A DNA stretch of 64,000 bases from Cellvibrio sp. UBA7661 (GCA_002483365.1 DLHT01000007.1:1-64000); one strand, 5' to 3'; shown: positions 54,116 through 62,996, counted from the stretch's first letter. Program-made: numbers and translations. Notes: generated by a model not told the origin, from the sequence alone.

Positions 54116-57100
54116 TTATGGCGATGCGATTTTTTGGCTTTTTGTTTTCTTCAGGCTGGCTTTCAGTTCCAGTTTTAATTTGTTGTCTTTATTCAGTTGT
54201 CCTTCGTGGGCGGCTGCCATTTTGATGTGGCTTATATCGATACCCGGTGTTTGGCTAAGCTGTTCGTACACAACTTGCGCGCGCTTGTTGGCCAGTTGAA
54301 TAAGATCTTCCTGGGAAATTACCTCGGTAGCAACCAGCGCATCTTTTATTGATCGCACATAAGCTAATCGATCCATGTTGTCACTCTCATCATCCGGTTG
54401 GTTGAGTGCGTTTCGTTTTAATTCATCAAGGCTCGGCGTGAGATTTTTCTCTGCGTATAATTTTTCCAGTGTTGCTATGTATTTGCGTGAACCGATATTG
54501 GCATCGGTAAGGTTTTGGGATATTTGCCCGCGCAACGCGGCATTAAATTTTTCTTCTTTGAGTGTGTCTGTATCAAACGTCGCTGAGTAAGCGCCTGCGA
54601 TAGTGATTTGCAAGTCCGGGCGTTTAAGCATTGCTTCGCCCAGCTGCTGGACTTTTTCAGTTTGTGCGGGCGATAAATCGGTGCGGCCAGCAAAAAAGCT
54701 GATGTAACCTAAATCTTTATTGCTGCCCACGCCAACCAATCCGGCTAAAAAACGAAATGGTGCTGCGGCCACATTGGTGATCAGTTTGCTCAACGCGCGG
54801 CGAATGGTTTTGCTGTAGTCAAATTGCGGATCGTCAACATTACCCTGTACCGGCAGATCGGCGCGGATGGTGCCGTCTTTATCTTTTAGGAGTGCAATGG
54901 CAAGGTCGAGCGGCAAATCGGCCGCGCCAGGTTGCGCGACTTTTTTGCCTAGCGCGAAATCGTGCAACACAATATTGTTTTTCCCCAGCATTTGGCTTTT
55001 ATTGATTTCATATTCCAGGTCGAGATTCATTTTTCCTTTGGCAATTTCCCGGCCTGCAAATTTAATGGAGTAGGGTGAAAAGTCGGCGATATCAATATTG
55101 TTAAATGTCAATTGCATGCGGGTTTTTTGTGTGGGCTCCAGCGGAAAAATAGCGCCGCTCATCACCATTTCGCCAAAGTCGCTGACTTGTCCTTCCAGTT
55201 TTACATCGGCGGGTGTGTTACTGGTTGAGTCCAATGTGGAAATAGTGCCATTGATGTGGGTAATGTCAGCCGAGAAAGGCAGTGGGAGCGATGCATCAGA
55301 AAATTTCCCGCTCGCATCATCAAAATCAATACGGCCAATTAAATAGGTAAATTCGCTAGCCGGATCAGTTGTTGTCACTGTTGCTGGTTCAGCAGGTTTT
55401 TCGGGTAACACTAATACTCTGGATAGTGTGTGGCTGCCATCCGGGAATACATTGAAATCGGCAAAAGCTTTATCAAAACGCATACGCCCGATGTTGATTT
55501 TTTTATCTTGGGTATTGGCAATTATGCGGTTAATCCGCAGTTGTGACCATGTGAGTATTGGTTTTCCGGATGACTTCTCTTGCAGCGTGAATTGGTCAAT
55601 CAGCGCATTTCCTTGAATTTGGATGACTTCTTCTTTTGATGTAATTTTACCTTCCGCTGAAAGCTCGCCTTCAATAATGTCAACCAATGCATAGTCATCA
55701 ATAAACGTTTGCATGGCTTTCATCGGGAATTTTGTAATGGTGTAAGTTCCTGCCGCATTCTTGAGTGGATTGATCTGTAATCTTGCGGCTGATTCAAATT
55801 TTCCGCCTTGCAAATAGAAATTGGCAGACACTTCTACGGGTTGATTTTCTTTTGTGCTCAGGTTTTTTGCCTGAAAGGCAATATTGCTAACCTTGACTTG
55901 TGAAGCAGTGCTGATCGATGAATCTGTATAGTGCAAGTTTATGCCAGTGACCGACAGGGTATTATTGGTGAATTGCCAAGCCGATTTTTCTGCGTCGCTA
56001 TGGTCGTCTGCCGCACTTAATTGCGCCCAATTGAGTGTTCCATCTTGTGTAGTCGTTAGCCATAAATCGCCAGTGCTTAATGTGATGTCTGGTATGTGAA
56101 CCTGTTCTTCCGGCCATTTGAATTCGCCTCCACTCAGGATAATTTCGTTAAGTGAGAGCAATGGTGCATTATTGGTTAGCTGCGAGGCCTTTATATTTTT
56201 CGCTTGAGTTTGTATATCAAAAATATGAACCGCTATGGCTGATCTTTTTGTTTGGTGAATATCGTATTTAAAGGTGGATTGGTAATCGCCGGTAGTGATG
56301 GCAACGTTAAACTCTTCACTGAAGTAATCTGCCAGTGTTGTTAACAGTGGGCCATTGATGGTGACATCGCCCTTGCTGGCAAAAGGCGCAACACTGATAT
56401 TGCCTTTCCAACTCAGCTCAACACCGCGATCCGTTTTTAAGTGTAAGGATTGCTGTCCTGTGGTATTGGGCAGGCTACTGAATTGTTGGATGTGAAAATC
56501 AATTGGCCCTATATCCGTTTTAAAGGTGTTTTTACGTAGCTGATCTTCAATGTGGAATTGTTCAACTTGCACGTAAATATTTTCTATAAACAATTTTAGC
56601 GGTGACACGCTGGTGCCATCATTCAGTGTATTAGCAACAGTTGTATTGTTATCGGATGGACCCGTTAAACGGGTTTTAAGGTTGTTAAAAATGTGAGTGA
56701 AGTTGTGTGTGGTACTGTTGATGCGTTTGAATTCGCCATAAATTCCGGTGAGCTGCACTTCATTGAATTTCCATTCGCCCAACTGCCATAGACTGCTCAG
56801 TGAATTCCACACTTGCAAATCGACAAATAGACGATCAAACCCCAGTGGTTGATCCAAACCTTGCCCGGAGATTTTTGCGTCATTTATCTCAAGGGTAAAT
56901 TCATAAGGGTTGATGGATATCCCCCCAATATCCAAATTGAGCTTTAATTGATTTACAACAATGTCATTTAACCGGTTTTTAATGACCATAGGCGCAATAA
57001 CAGCAAGTGCCAGGTTGTAACTGAGCAATAAGCCAAGCAGCCATACCCAGGGGCGACGCCAGGATAACCAGGCAAGATACTTGGCGCGAAATGATGTGTT

Positions 57101-57118
57101 GGCAGTTTCTTTCGTCAT
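54116..57118 (-). CDS. DUF748/AsmA-like envelope protein
   Basis: 1000 residues from the ATG at 57116-57118; an upstream ATT/other codon would only lengthen a non-family N-terminus. One membrane helix near the N-terminus (PWVWLLGLLLSYNLALAVI, about 20-40) anchors a huge periplasmic body of repeated beta strands, with the DUF748 segments (TIGRIDFDDASGKFSD-type, NNIDIADFSPYS, FALGKKV, LPLDLAIALLKDKDG, the last strongly conserved) at about 560-790. The C-terminal 200 residues are helical and recall an OmpA-like repeat. AsmA/DUF748 relatives move lipids between membranes or affect outer-membrane assembly. Ribosome binding site weak. Confidence 0.85.
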   Translation of the reverse strand: MTKETANTSFRAKYLAWLSWRRPWVWLLGLLLSYNLALAVIAPMVIKNRLNDIVVNQLKLNLDIGGISINPYEFTLEINDAKISGQGLDQPLGFDRLFVDLQVWNSLSSLWQLGEWKFNEVQLTGIYGEFKRINSTTHNFTHIFNNLKTRLTGPSDNNTTVANTLNDGTSVSPLKLFIENIYVQVEQFHIEDQLRKNTFKTDIGPIDFHIQQFSSLPNTTGQQSLHLKTDRGVELSWKGNISVAPFASKGDVTINGPLLTTLADYFSEEFNVAITTGDYQSTFKYDIHQTKRSAIAVHIFDIQTQAKNIKASQLTNNAPLLSLNEIILSGGEFKWPEEQVHIPDITLSTGDLWLTTTQDGTLNWAQLSAADDHSDAEKSAWQFTNNTLSVTGINLHYTDSSISTASQVKVSNIAFQAKNLSTKENQPVEVSANFYLQGGKFESAARLQINPLKNAAGTYTITKFPMKAMQTFIDDYALVDIIEGELSAEGKITSKEEVIQIQGNALIDQFTLQEKSSGKPILTWSQLRINRIIANTQDKKINIGRMRFDKAFADFNVFPDGSHTLSRVLVLPEKPAEPATVTTTDPASEFTYLIGRIDFDDASGKFSDASLPLPFSADITHINGTISTLDSTSNTPADVKLEGQVSDFGEMVMSGAIFPLEPTQKTRMQLTFNNIDIADFSPYSIKFAGREIAKGKMNLDLEYEINKSQMLGKNNIVLHDFALGKKVAQPGAADLPLDLAIALLKDKDGTIRADLPVQGNVDDPQFDYSKTIRRALSKLITNVAAAPFRFLAGLVGVGSNKDLGYISFFAGRTDLSPAQTEKVQQLGEAMLKRPDLQITIAGAYSATFDTDTLKEEKFNAALRGQISQNLTDANIGSRKYIATLEKLYAEKNLTPSLDELKRNALNQPDDESDNMDRLAYVRSIKDALVATEVISQEDLIQLANKRAQVVYEQLSQTPGIDISHIKMAAAHEGQLNKDNKLKLELKASLKKTKSQKIASP

Positions 57119-57427
57119 GAATAAAACCAAATCTGTTGTTGCCCGGTATTGCGGGCGAGTATCAATGTGTGAGGAGGTGTCTGTGCAATCCAGTCTAGCG
57201 GCCTTGGTTGCCAATGACTGTTAATTTCTGCGTAATTGGCGATAAATTTTGACCTCGCCACCCTGCAGAGGTTCGCACTACAATTGGTGTGGCAAGGAAG
57301 AGCGTAAAGATACGTCTGCGGCATTAACCAATCTAAGCATTAATAGCAATGATTGGAACAGGGCATTTTGGGTAAAGTAGCGCTTTGCCCCATGATTCAC
57401 TATCCACTATTAGAGAGAGGCTCCGTT

Positions 57428-57877
57428 ATGAAAAAGTCTGTTTTCGCATTGTCTGCATTATTATTGGCTGGCGTTCAATTTGCCCATGCAGATGAGTGTT
57501 CATTTACCCTGAACAGTAATGATTCTATGCAGTTTGATCAAAAAACGATTGCGGTAAAAAGTAGCTGTAAAGAATTTACCTTGAATTTAGTGCACACCGG
57601 AAAATTGCCCAAAAATGTGATGGGGCATAACTGGGTGCTGAGTAAAGCGGCAGATGCCAAAAGTGTTGCCAGCGATGGCTTGGCGGCAGGCGCAGATAAC
57701 CACTACATTAAAGCGGGTGATGAGCGGGTTATTGCATTCACACATTTGATTGGCGGTGGTGAGACCGTATCGGTAACTTTCCCGGTAAGCAAATTGACGG
57801 CAGGTGAAACCTACACCTATTTCTGTTCATTTCCCGGGCATATCGCTCTTATGCAGGGTAGTTTGACCTTGCAATAA
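57428..57877 (+). CDS. azu: Azurin, periplasmic blue copper protein
   Basis: 149 residues from the ATG at 57428 (AGAGAGG upstream; the longer frame from 57353 is not supported). The signal peptide is cleaved after AHA (about 20), leaving a mature protein of about 129 residues, the classical azurin length. Copper ligands are present: His in MGHNW, Cys in YFCSFPGH, the next His, and Met in ALMQG. The N-terminal Cys pair (ECSF...SSCKEF) forms the usual disulfide. Azurin shuttles electrons in the periplasm, for example to nitrite reductase or oxidases; no partner gene is in the window. Confidence 0.95.
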   Translation: MKKSVFALSALLLAGVQFAHADECSFTLNSNDSMQFDQKTIAVKSSCKEFTLNLVHTGKLPKNVMGHNWVLSKAADAKSVASDGLAAGADNHYIKAGDERVIAFTHLIGGGETVSVTFPVSKLTAGETYTYFCSFPGHIALMQGSLTLQ

Positions 57878-57908
57878 TTTTTATTTTTTTTGTTTGTTTT
57901 CTTTTTTG

Positions 57909-57936
57909 CCAGCCCGCTTTTGCGGGCTGGTTTTTT
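57909..57936 (+). terminator. Terminator of the azurin gene
   Basis: CCAGCCCGC (57909-57917) pairs with GCGGGCTGG (57922-57930), followed by TTTTTT. Confidence 0.92.
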
Positions 57937-58025
57937 ATGTGTCAGTATTTTTGCCCAGTATTTATTGCGCAGTTTTTTGTTGATGAGCAGTTGGTTAGTT
58001 GTTATTGATTCAATAGTAACAAACA

Positions 58026-58544
58026 CTAAGGCAGCGCTACCGCAATAAAACGCGCGATGACCTTGTCGGTGTTGTCTTTCAAATCCAAATGCTCCCCTTG
58101 CAATTGATAGTGTGAAACTTGCGATAACCCATCAGTAAATGCTTGTGCTTGTTCGTCGCCTTCCATACAGGCCATTTTGGTTCCTGCCATTTGCGAAAAC
58201 GTTAATTCTGTATCAGTGTGTTGATAGCCGCCCATAAAGCGGTTGCATCCATCTGAGCCACTCACGCGATTGTCTTCACCAAACACAATATGGGGTTCGC
58301 GTTGTTGATCGATCACCACAACATCTTTGCCGTTCAACCCAACCAGTTTCCAATAGGTATTCATGAAATTGATAGAAACATTTTCCGACGCGGCTGATGA
58401 AGTAGATTCAGTGCTGGTTTGCGTTACTGTTGATGAAGCCACCACCGATGTGGTTGTTGTTGCGTCGGTGGCTGCGGGTTCTTTTGGGCTGCAGCCAACG
58501 CCGGTTGCTGCTGATAATAATAAAATCGCTAATTTGTATTTCAT
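58026..58544 (-). CDS. META-domain (HslJ-like) lipoprotein
   Basis: 172 residues from the ATG at 58542-58544, which has a perfect AGGAGGT; the frame continues upstream but those codons overlap the GNAT gene's end. Lipobox GVGC (Cys about 18) is followed by a Thr/Ser-rich spacer (about 25-60) and a META domain (about 65-170: NTYWKLVGLNGKDV, GSDGCNRFMGGYQ, KMACMEG). HslJ-type META proteins are linked to heat-shock and novobiocin response; the lipoprotein type sits at the envelope. It is 74 bases downstream of the GNAT gene on the same strand. Confidence 0.88.
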   Translation of the reverse strand: MKYKLAILLLSAATGVGCSPKEPAATDATTTTSVVASSTVTQTSTESTSSAASENVSINFMNTYWKLVGLNGKDVVVIDQQREPHIVFGEDNRVSGSDGCNRFMGGYQHTDTELTFSQMAGTKMACMEGDEQAQAFTDGLSQVSHYQLQGEHLDLKDNTDKVIARFIAVALP

Positions 58545-58618
58545 TGATAACCTCCTGGTGAACGGTGTAATTGATTTACGCATGAATCGATAACCATTGT
58601 AGTGCGCTTTTTGCATCG

Positions 58619-59104
58619 CTACAGCGCTTTCTGCCAATAGCCAATATCAATCCAGCGGTTAAATTTGAATCCCACCTGTGGAAAATGGGCGGCTTGCGCA
58701 AAACCAAATTTTTCGTGAATGTTTTCGCTGGCGGTATTGGGTAATGCAATACATGCCAGCAGCATATGCATTCCCTGTTGTTTAAGTTGAGCAATCAATT
58801 CCGTATACAGAGCCGTGCCAATGCCTGCGCTTGTTTTTTCATGATGCAAATACACAGTGACTTCAGCCGTGTACCGGTAAGCGCTGCGGTCTTTCCATTT
58901 GCTTGCATAAGCGTATCCGGCCACTTCACCCTGAGCTTCACATACCAACCAGGGAAAGGTACTTGTAATAGTTTCGATCCGCTCTCGCATCTGCTCAATG
59001 CTGACAGGGTTTTCTTCAAAGGTGATGACAGTGTGTTCGATGTAGTGGTTATAGATATCGCAAATGGCAGGGATGTCGTTAATCGTACAGTGGCGGATGA
59101 TCAT
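58619..59104 (-). CDS. GNAT-family N-acetyltransferase (Pat-like)
   Basis: 161 residues from the ATG at 59102-59104 (GGAG 5 bases upstream). One GNAT domain: IRHCTINDIPAICDIYNHYI at the start, YAYASKWKDRSAYRYTAEVTVYL, then the acetyl-CoA loop TSAGIGTALYTELIAQLK, and GFAQAAHFPQVGFKFNRWIDI near the end. The pattern matches phosphinothricin/methionine-sulfoximine acetyltransferases, which acetylate glutamine-synthetase inhibitors, though the natural substrate may be another amine. Likely co-transcribed with the META lipoprotein. Confidence 0.88.
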   Translation of the reverse strand: MIIRHCTINDIPAICDIYNHYIEHTVITFEENPVSIEQMRERIETITSTFPWLVCEAQGEVAGYAYASKWKDRSAYRYTAEVTVYLHHEKTSAGIGTALYTELIAQLKQQGMHMLLACIALPNTASENIHEKFGFAQAAHFPQVGFKFNRWIDIGYWQKAL

Positions 59105-59284
59105 GCTGGCTCCATTAGCGTATTTGTTGTTTGTGTCAGGTGCAATTGTGAGATGTGGGAGATATTGGCGCAATTTCCGTAATCGTGCCAATAAATTCGG
59201 CTTTGTGGCAAAAAGGATTGAATCCAATTGCTCACAATCTGCATCTAAGCTAAAACAGATTGTTCGGAATAGGGTGGGGGGAAT

Positions 59285-59479
59285 ATGTTGACGTTTATTT
59301 TGTGGTTGTTGTTATGGGTAATCTGCTGGCCACTGGCGCTTTTGGCGTTGGTGCTGTGGCCGATTGTGTGGCTGATTTCTTTACCGTTCAGGTTAATCGG
59401 TATTACCTTTGATGCAATCTTTGCATTCCTGAAAGCGCTGTTATTTTTGCCGTCGCGGATTCTTGGCCATAAAGCCTGA
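59285..59479 (+). CDS. Small membrane protein of 64 residues
   Basis: A purine-rich GGGTGGGGGG precedes the ATG. Nearly all residues are hydrophobic, with repeated Trp and Leu (LWLLLWVICWPLALLALVLW and PIVWLISLPFRLIG), forming two or three helices. A basic C-terminus (PSRILGHKA) suggests the C-terminus faces the cytoplasm. Small Trp-rich membrane proteins of this kind are common and uncharacterised. It stands alone, ending just before a REP-like repeat. Confidence 0.65.
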   Translation: MLTFILWLLLWVICWPLALLALVLWPIVWLISLPFRLIGITFDAIFAFLKALLFLPSRILGHKA

Positions 59480-59480
59480 C

Positions 59481-59568
59481 CGTAGCCCGCATGGAGTGTA
59501 ACGGAATGCGGGAAGACATTTCCTTGTGCGAAAACCCCCGTATTTCGCTAGGCTCCATACGGGCTACG
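59481..59568. repeat. REP-like inverted repeat
   Basis: CGTAGCCCGCATGGAGTGTA... (59481-59512) and the inverted right arm (59537-59568) match at all but a few positions of 32 bases. It fills the gap between the small membrane protein and the convergent GFA-family gene. The GTAGCCCG-ATGGAG unit is a known style of dispersed bacterial repeat. Confidence 0.75.
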
Positions 59569-59572
59569 CAGG

Positions 59573-59950
59573 TTACACACTCTTATGCGCAACTGTGTGC
59601 GCATGCTGCTCCCAATTTTGTCCATCAAAATTCACAATTTTTACGGAGTGTGGTTGCGGAGTTAAGCAGCGCAAATTTACATCTACCCCGTCAGGGTTTG
59701 AGCGCGGAATATAAAAAGGTTTGATGCCGCAGGTTTTGCAAAAAGTGTGTTTTGCAACGCCGGTGTTGAAGGTGTAGGTGGTGATGTTGTCTTTACCGCA
59801 GATCAGTTTGAAATTGCGTTTAGGCACAATTAAATGCAAAAAACTGGTCATATTGCAGATCGAACAATTGCAGTTTTCCACTTCCACCTCGTCCGGTGCT
59901 TCCACTTCAAATTGAATTGCGCCGCAATGGCAGTTGCCTTGGTAGATCAT
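59573..59950 (-). CDS. GFA/CENP-V domain protein
   Basis: 125 residues, one GFA domain filling the protein. Zinc-binding cysteines: CHCGAIQFE (about 8-10), NCNCSICN (about 27-32) and FCKTCG (about 70-74), with a histidine before the last pair. The family is named after glutathione-dependent formaldehyde-activating enzyme, but most members have unknown substrates. It lies on the minus strand just downstream (11 bases) of the hypothetical lipoprotein, possibly in the same operon. Confidence 0.9.
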   Translation of the reverse strand: MIYQGNCHCGAIQFEVEAPDEVEVENCNCSICNMTSFLHLIVPKRNFKLICGKDNITTYTFNTGVAKHTFCKTCGIKPFYIPRSNPDGVDVNLRCLTPQPHSVKIVNFDGQNWEQHAHTVAHKSV

Positions 59951-59961
59951 ATGTTTTTCCG

Positions 59962-60648
59962 TTACGGTTTTACATGGACAGTAGTTTCAAAATTGCTGCG
60001 AAATTGGCAGCCGTAGGGCTCCGGGTATTGTTGGCTTGGTGTTATGGTTTTATCCGCTTCCGATATGTCGTAAACGTAGCGCTTGAATGCTGTGGTTAAT
60101 ATCAATTTTTTGTTGTGAATTTTCCAATTGAGTGAGGAAATTTCTTTTCCGTCTTCCAGCTGACTAATATAAGACTTGCCGTCCCCCATAAAATCTACAA
60201 TATAAGATTCAGAACAATTCACAGAGCCAAGCTCCCAATCCAATATGCTGCTTTCATCGAGAAACTTTTTTAAGCTATCGGTTTGTTGCGCTGTATTGTT
60301 GATTACATAAAGGCCGACATTCCCTTTAGTGTAGCGGTGCGCGCTAATTCCCTCTCCCAAACTAAACAGGCGTGATTCCGGTGCTGGCAAATTCAGCGAT
60401 TCCAATATTTGTTCAATCTGTTGATTGACGTGTGTTGAGCGGGAGCCGGGCGTGTAAATGATGTAAGCCCCCTCTTTTAACGGCGGTAGCGGAATTGTCT
60501 TTTGATGAGCCCTGAAGCCTGCTGTGTTCAGTGATTGAAGCAGTTGTCGCTGGGTGTGTTGATCAACCCCCACTGTATAAACATGGATTTTTGTACTGCT
60601 ACAGGCGGTAATAAACAACGTTAAAAAAAGAAAGAATATTTTGCGCAT
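59962..60648 (-). CDS. Hypothetical lipoprotein
   Basis: 228 residues from the ATG at 60646-60648, with AAGGAG 9 bases upstream inside the end of the peptidase gene. The signal peptide ends in a lipobox (FITAC, Cys about 16). I do not recognise the family. The N-terminal half (TVGVDQHTQRQLLQSLNTAGF, then IYTPGS) looks like a LytR_C/SPOR-like alpha-beta fold. The second half is beta-rich with one internal Cys pair (NCSES and YGCQF). Its start overlaps the DmpA-type peptidase region, so the two are probably translated from one message. Confidence 0.7.
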   Translation of the reverse strand: MRKIFFLFLTLFITACSSTKIHVYTVGVDQHTQRQLLQSLNTAGFRAHQKTIPLPPLKEGAYIIYTPGSRSTHVNQQIEQILESLNLPAPESRLFSLGEGISAHRYTKGNVGLYVINNTAQQTDSLKKFLDESSILDWELGSVNCSESYIVDFMGDGKSYISQLEDGKEISSLNWKIHNKKLILTTAFKRYVYDISEADKTITPSQQYPEPYGCQFRSNFETTVHVKP

Positions 60649-60661
60649 TGTTTGGTGCTCC

Positions 60662-61966
60662 TTATTGCGCAGGTACATCCACACCATGCGCTTTCAAAAT
60701 TTTCCGCACCTGATCCAACGGAATAGCTTCCACTGTTTGCCCATTGCCAGTCTCTGTTGTTGCCATGAATAAAGCGTTGTAGACCGACTCTTCCACTGCA
60801 TCTACGCTGGCTTGGAATACGGCGCTCATCTGTTCGTTCGCCAATTCGGTCGTCTGCAAACGCGCTGCATCAAACTGGCGGCGCACTGACTCGGCGGTTG
60901 AAAATGCCAGTATGTAATCGCCGCTGCCGTTTGATGCGGAACTGCCGGTACGACCCAATCCCATCATGCCGCGTGAAGCCAAACGCTGCAGATTGCGATC
61001 TGATAAGGGCGCATCGGTAGCAATCACAATAATGATTGAACCATCGCCGCGATCATCAGCCAATCCGCGGGTATTTTCTCGCGCAGCGATGGCGTTTTGG
61101 AACGCATAACGATCAAGCTCTCGCCCCACGGGCGCACCTGCCACTTGCAGTACTCCACCGTAGTTAGCCTGCACCAGCACGCCCACGGTAAAACCGCCCA
61201 AGCTCTCGGGCAGTTTGCGCGATGATGTGCCTATGCCTGCTTTCCAGCCGAACGCCGTAGTGCCGGTGCCCGCACCTACGCTGCCTTCCTGCACCGGCCC
61301 ACTCTTCGCGTTTTCCAATGCAGTGCGCACTGCAGCAGCGGTGATCGGGCGTGCGCGAATGTCATTGAGCCTGCCGTCATTAGTCTCGCCCACGACCACA
61401 TTGAGCGAACGTACTTCCTGCATATCCGGCTGCGCTAGCATCCACTCGGCCATAGCATCCGCTGCCTTCCACACGCACAGCGTGCACGTCAGCAAGATCG
61501 GGCTTTCCAGTTCGCCCAGCTCGGTGATTTGGGTTGTGCCGATGAATTTACCGAAGCCATTACCGACATGAAATGCAGCGGGCACGCGTGAGCGGTAGGG
61601 ATTGCCTGCGTGCGGCAGGATCGCGGTGACACCGGTGCGGATTTTGTCGCCTTTTCGCAGCGTCACTTGGCCTACACGCACACCGGCGACATCGGTGATC
61701 GCGTTGTTAGTGCCAGGGCTGAAGATACCCGGCGCGACACCTAAATCACGGGCGCGTACTCGCGGTTCATCTTGCGCTGTAGCGTGCAGAATGGAGAGGC
61801 CTGCCAGCATCGCAATCAATTGAAGAGCAAGACGATGCAGCGCAATCCGCTGTAAAAAAACATTCATAGGGTTAGTCGAGCTATTGCCGTTTGTCATTTC
61901 CATTTTGCTCGCTACTTTCGCCTCAAATTTTATTGTGCTGTATTGGTTGTTGCTTTGGTCCATCAT
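60662..61966 (-). CDS. P1-family (DmpA-type) aminopeptidase
   Basis: Up to 434 residues; the true start could be further in (ATGs at 61903, 61897, 61867), all giving a signal peptide ending near HATAQ. DmpA-type enzymes release N-terminal D- or L-amino acids or hydrolyse beta-peptides and mature by self-cleavage before a nucleophilic serine. Here the region is GAGTGTTAFGWKAGIGTSSR, with the Ser after GT as the likely nucleophile. Other family marks: GVAPGIFSPGTNNAITDVAGVRVG at the start and GETNDGRLND. The exported form suggests a periplasmic role. Its stop lies next to the lipoprotein's ribosome binding site. Confidence 0.88.
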   Translation of the reverse strand: MMDQSNNQYSTIKFEAKVASKMEMTNGNSSTNPMNVFLQRIALHRLALQLIAMLAGLSILHATAQDEPRVRARDLGVAPGIFSPGTNNAITDVAGVRVGQVTLRKGDKIRTGVTAILPHAGNPYRSRVPAAFHVGNGFGKFIGTTQITELGELESPILLTCTLCVWKAADAMAEWMLAQPDMQEVRSLNVVVGETNDGRLNDIRARPITAAAVRTALENAKSGPVQEGSVGAGTGTTAFGWKAGIGTSSRKLPESLGGFTVGVLVQANYGGVLQVAGAPVGRELDRYAFQNAIAARENTRGLADDRGDGSIIIVIATDAPLSDRNLQRLASRGMMGLGRTGSSASNGSGDYILAFSTAESVRRQFDAARLQTTELANEQMSAVFQASVDAVEESVYNALFMATTETGNGQTVEAIPLDQVRKILKAHGVDVPAQ

Positions 61967-62053
61967 TTTTTATTTCTCAAAGGGTGAATGATTTTTCGTT
62001 ACCAAGCTCTGCTTGGTCATGTGTATTTTCCAAATCGAAATATTGCGGCGAGA

Positions 62054-62093
62054 TGGTCATGTTGGGCATCGCTGCGCTCAGCACCAACCTACG
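62054..62093. repeat. Single copy of the REP-like element found at 15.7 kb
   Basis: Inverted, it reads CGTAGGTTGGTGCTGAG then CCCAACATGACCA, matching the left arm at 15705-15742 at most positions. It lies between the DmpA-type and PEP-CTERM-like genes. Confidence 0.65.
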
Positions 62094-62118
62094 GTGGATT
62101 GGGGAATCTACCCCAAAA

Positions 62119-62152
62119 ACAAAAACGCCGCTACCAATCGCTTGGTAGCGGC
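62119..62152 (-). terminator. Terminator of the PEP-CTERM-like gene
   Basis: GCCGCTACCAA (62127-62137) pairs with TTGGTAGCGGC (62142-62152); on the minus strand GTTTTTGTTTTTG follows. Confidence 0.88.
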
Positions 62153-62180
62153 AAAGCAGGGATGCTACAACTGTGTGGGA

Positions 62181-62804
62181 TTAGGCTTTGGTGTTTTTAC
62201 GGCCTAATACAATTCCTGCTACGCCGAGCAGCAATAATGCAAGTGAGGATGACTCGGATACGCTGGTAGCTTCGTTGTAGGTGAAGTTATCCATAATGAA
62301 AAAATCATTACCGGTGGTGCCATCGATAGAGGTTCCACCCCAAGCCCGCAAGCTGAGGGAGTTGATGCCGACGAAACTGAAATCAAACCATTGTGCTTGT
62401 TGTGTGCTGACGACAACGGTTTTGGTGAAGAGCGCCAGGTTATTTAAAAAACCGGTGACTTCAATGTTTAATCCATCATTCCAACCTGCGGTTAAATAGG
62501 CACCGTTGAAATCAAATATATCGCCAGTAATTGTGCTTGTGGTGGCGAGAAAATTAAACGCGGCGTAATCGCCAGAGACAACACCATTTTCAAATCCGGT
62601 GCCGGGGATTAAATCTTTATGGAAATAATTGACGTTGACCATATGCGATGCGCCCCAGTTAAATCCGCGATAACCGGTTGGAATTGCATCGAGTTCGGTT
62701 GCGGGCAAATCATCAAAGGTGATGACTGCTGCCTGTGTTGTTGCGGCGGCGCTTAAACCCAGTGATAACAATAATGATAAAAAGAGTGAGTGAAATTTTT
62801 TCAT
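62181..62804 (-). CDS. Exported protein with PEP-CTERM-like C-terminus
   Basis: About 207 residues; ATGs at 62804 and 62816 are both possible, the inner one having GGA upstream. A signal peptide (ends AAVIT region, about 27) is followed by a beta-sandwich domain (about 30-180: ITFDDLP, GYRGFNWGAS, NFFIMDNFTY-type) common among exosortase-dependent proteins. The C-terminus has a membrane helix and basic tail (SLALLLLGVAGIVLGRKN), but the usual PEP is replaced by SES. No exosortase gene is in the window. It may be surface or EPS-associated. Confidence 0.82.
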   Translation of the reverse strand: MKKFHSLFLSLLLSLGLSAAATTQAAVITFDDLPATELDAIPTGYRGFNWGASHMVNVNYFHKDLIPGTGFENGVVSGDYAAFNFLATTSTITGDIFDFNGAYLTAGWNDGLNIEVTGFLNNLALFTKTVVVSTQQAQWFDFSFVGINSLSLRAWGGTSIDGTTGNDFFIMDNFTYNEATSVSESSSLALLLLGVAGIVLGRKNTKA

Positions 62805-62868
62805 GGTCGTGTCCATTAGTTGATTTTTGATAATGCTTTTTTATGTGGTAGATATCACTCCGGCATAC

Positions 62869-62974
62869 GTTTGCCATTGGATTTTATGTTTCGAAAATGC
62901 ATAAATACATCCATGTAGCTCCGTCAAGTCGTCCCTGACTTGACGGTTTCGAAACATAAAATCCAACGTCAAAC
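62869..62974. repeat. Nested palindromic element
   Basis: The outer arms GGATTTTATGTTTCGAAA (62879-62896) and the exact inverse (62947-62964) extend imperfectly to 62869 and 62974. Between them lies a second hairpin (CCGTCAAGTC 62921-62930 with GACTTGACGG 62937-62946). About 106 bases, gene-free, resembling a small non-autonomous mobile or REP-type element. Confidence 0.75.
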
Positions 62975-62996
62975 TCATATCGCAGTGAATTCAAAA

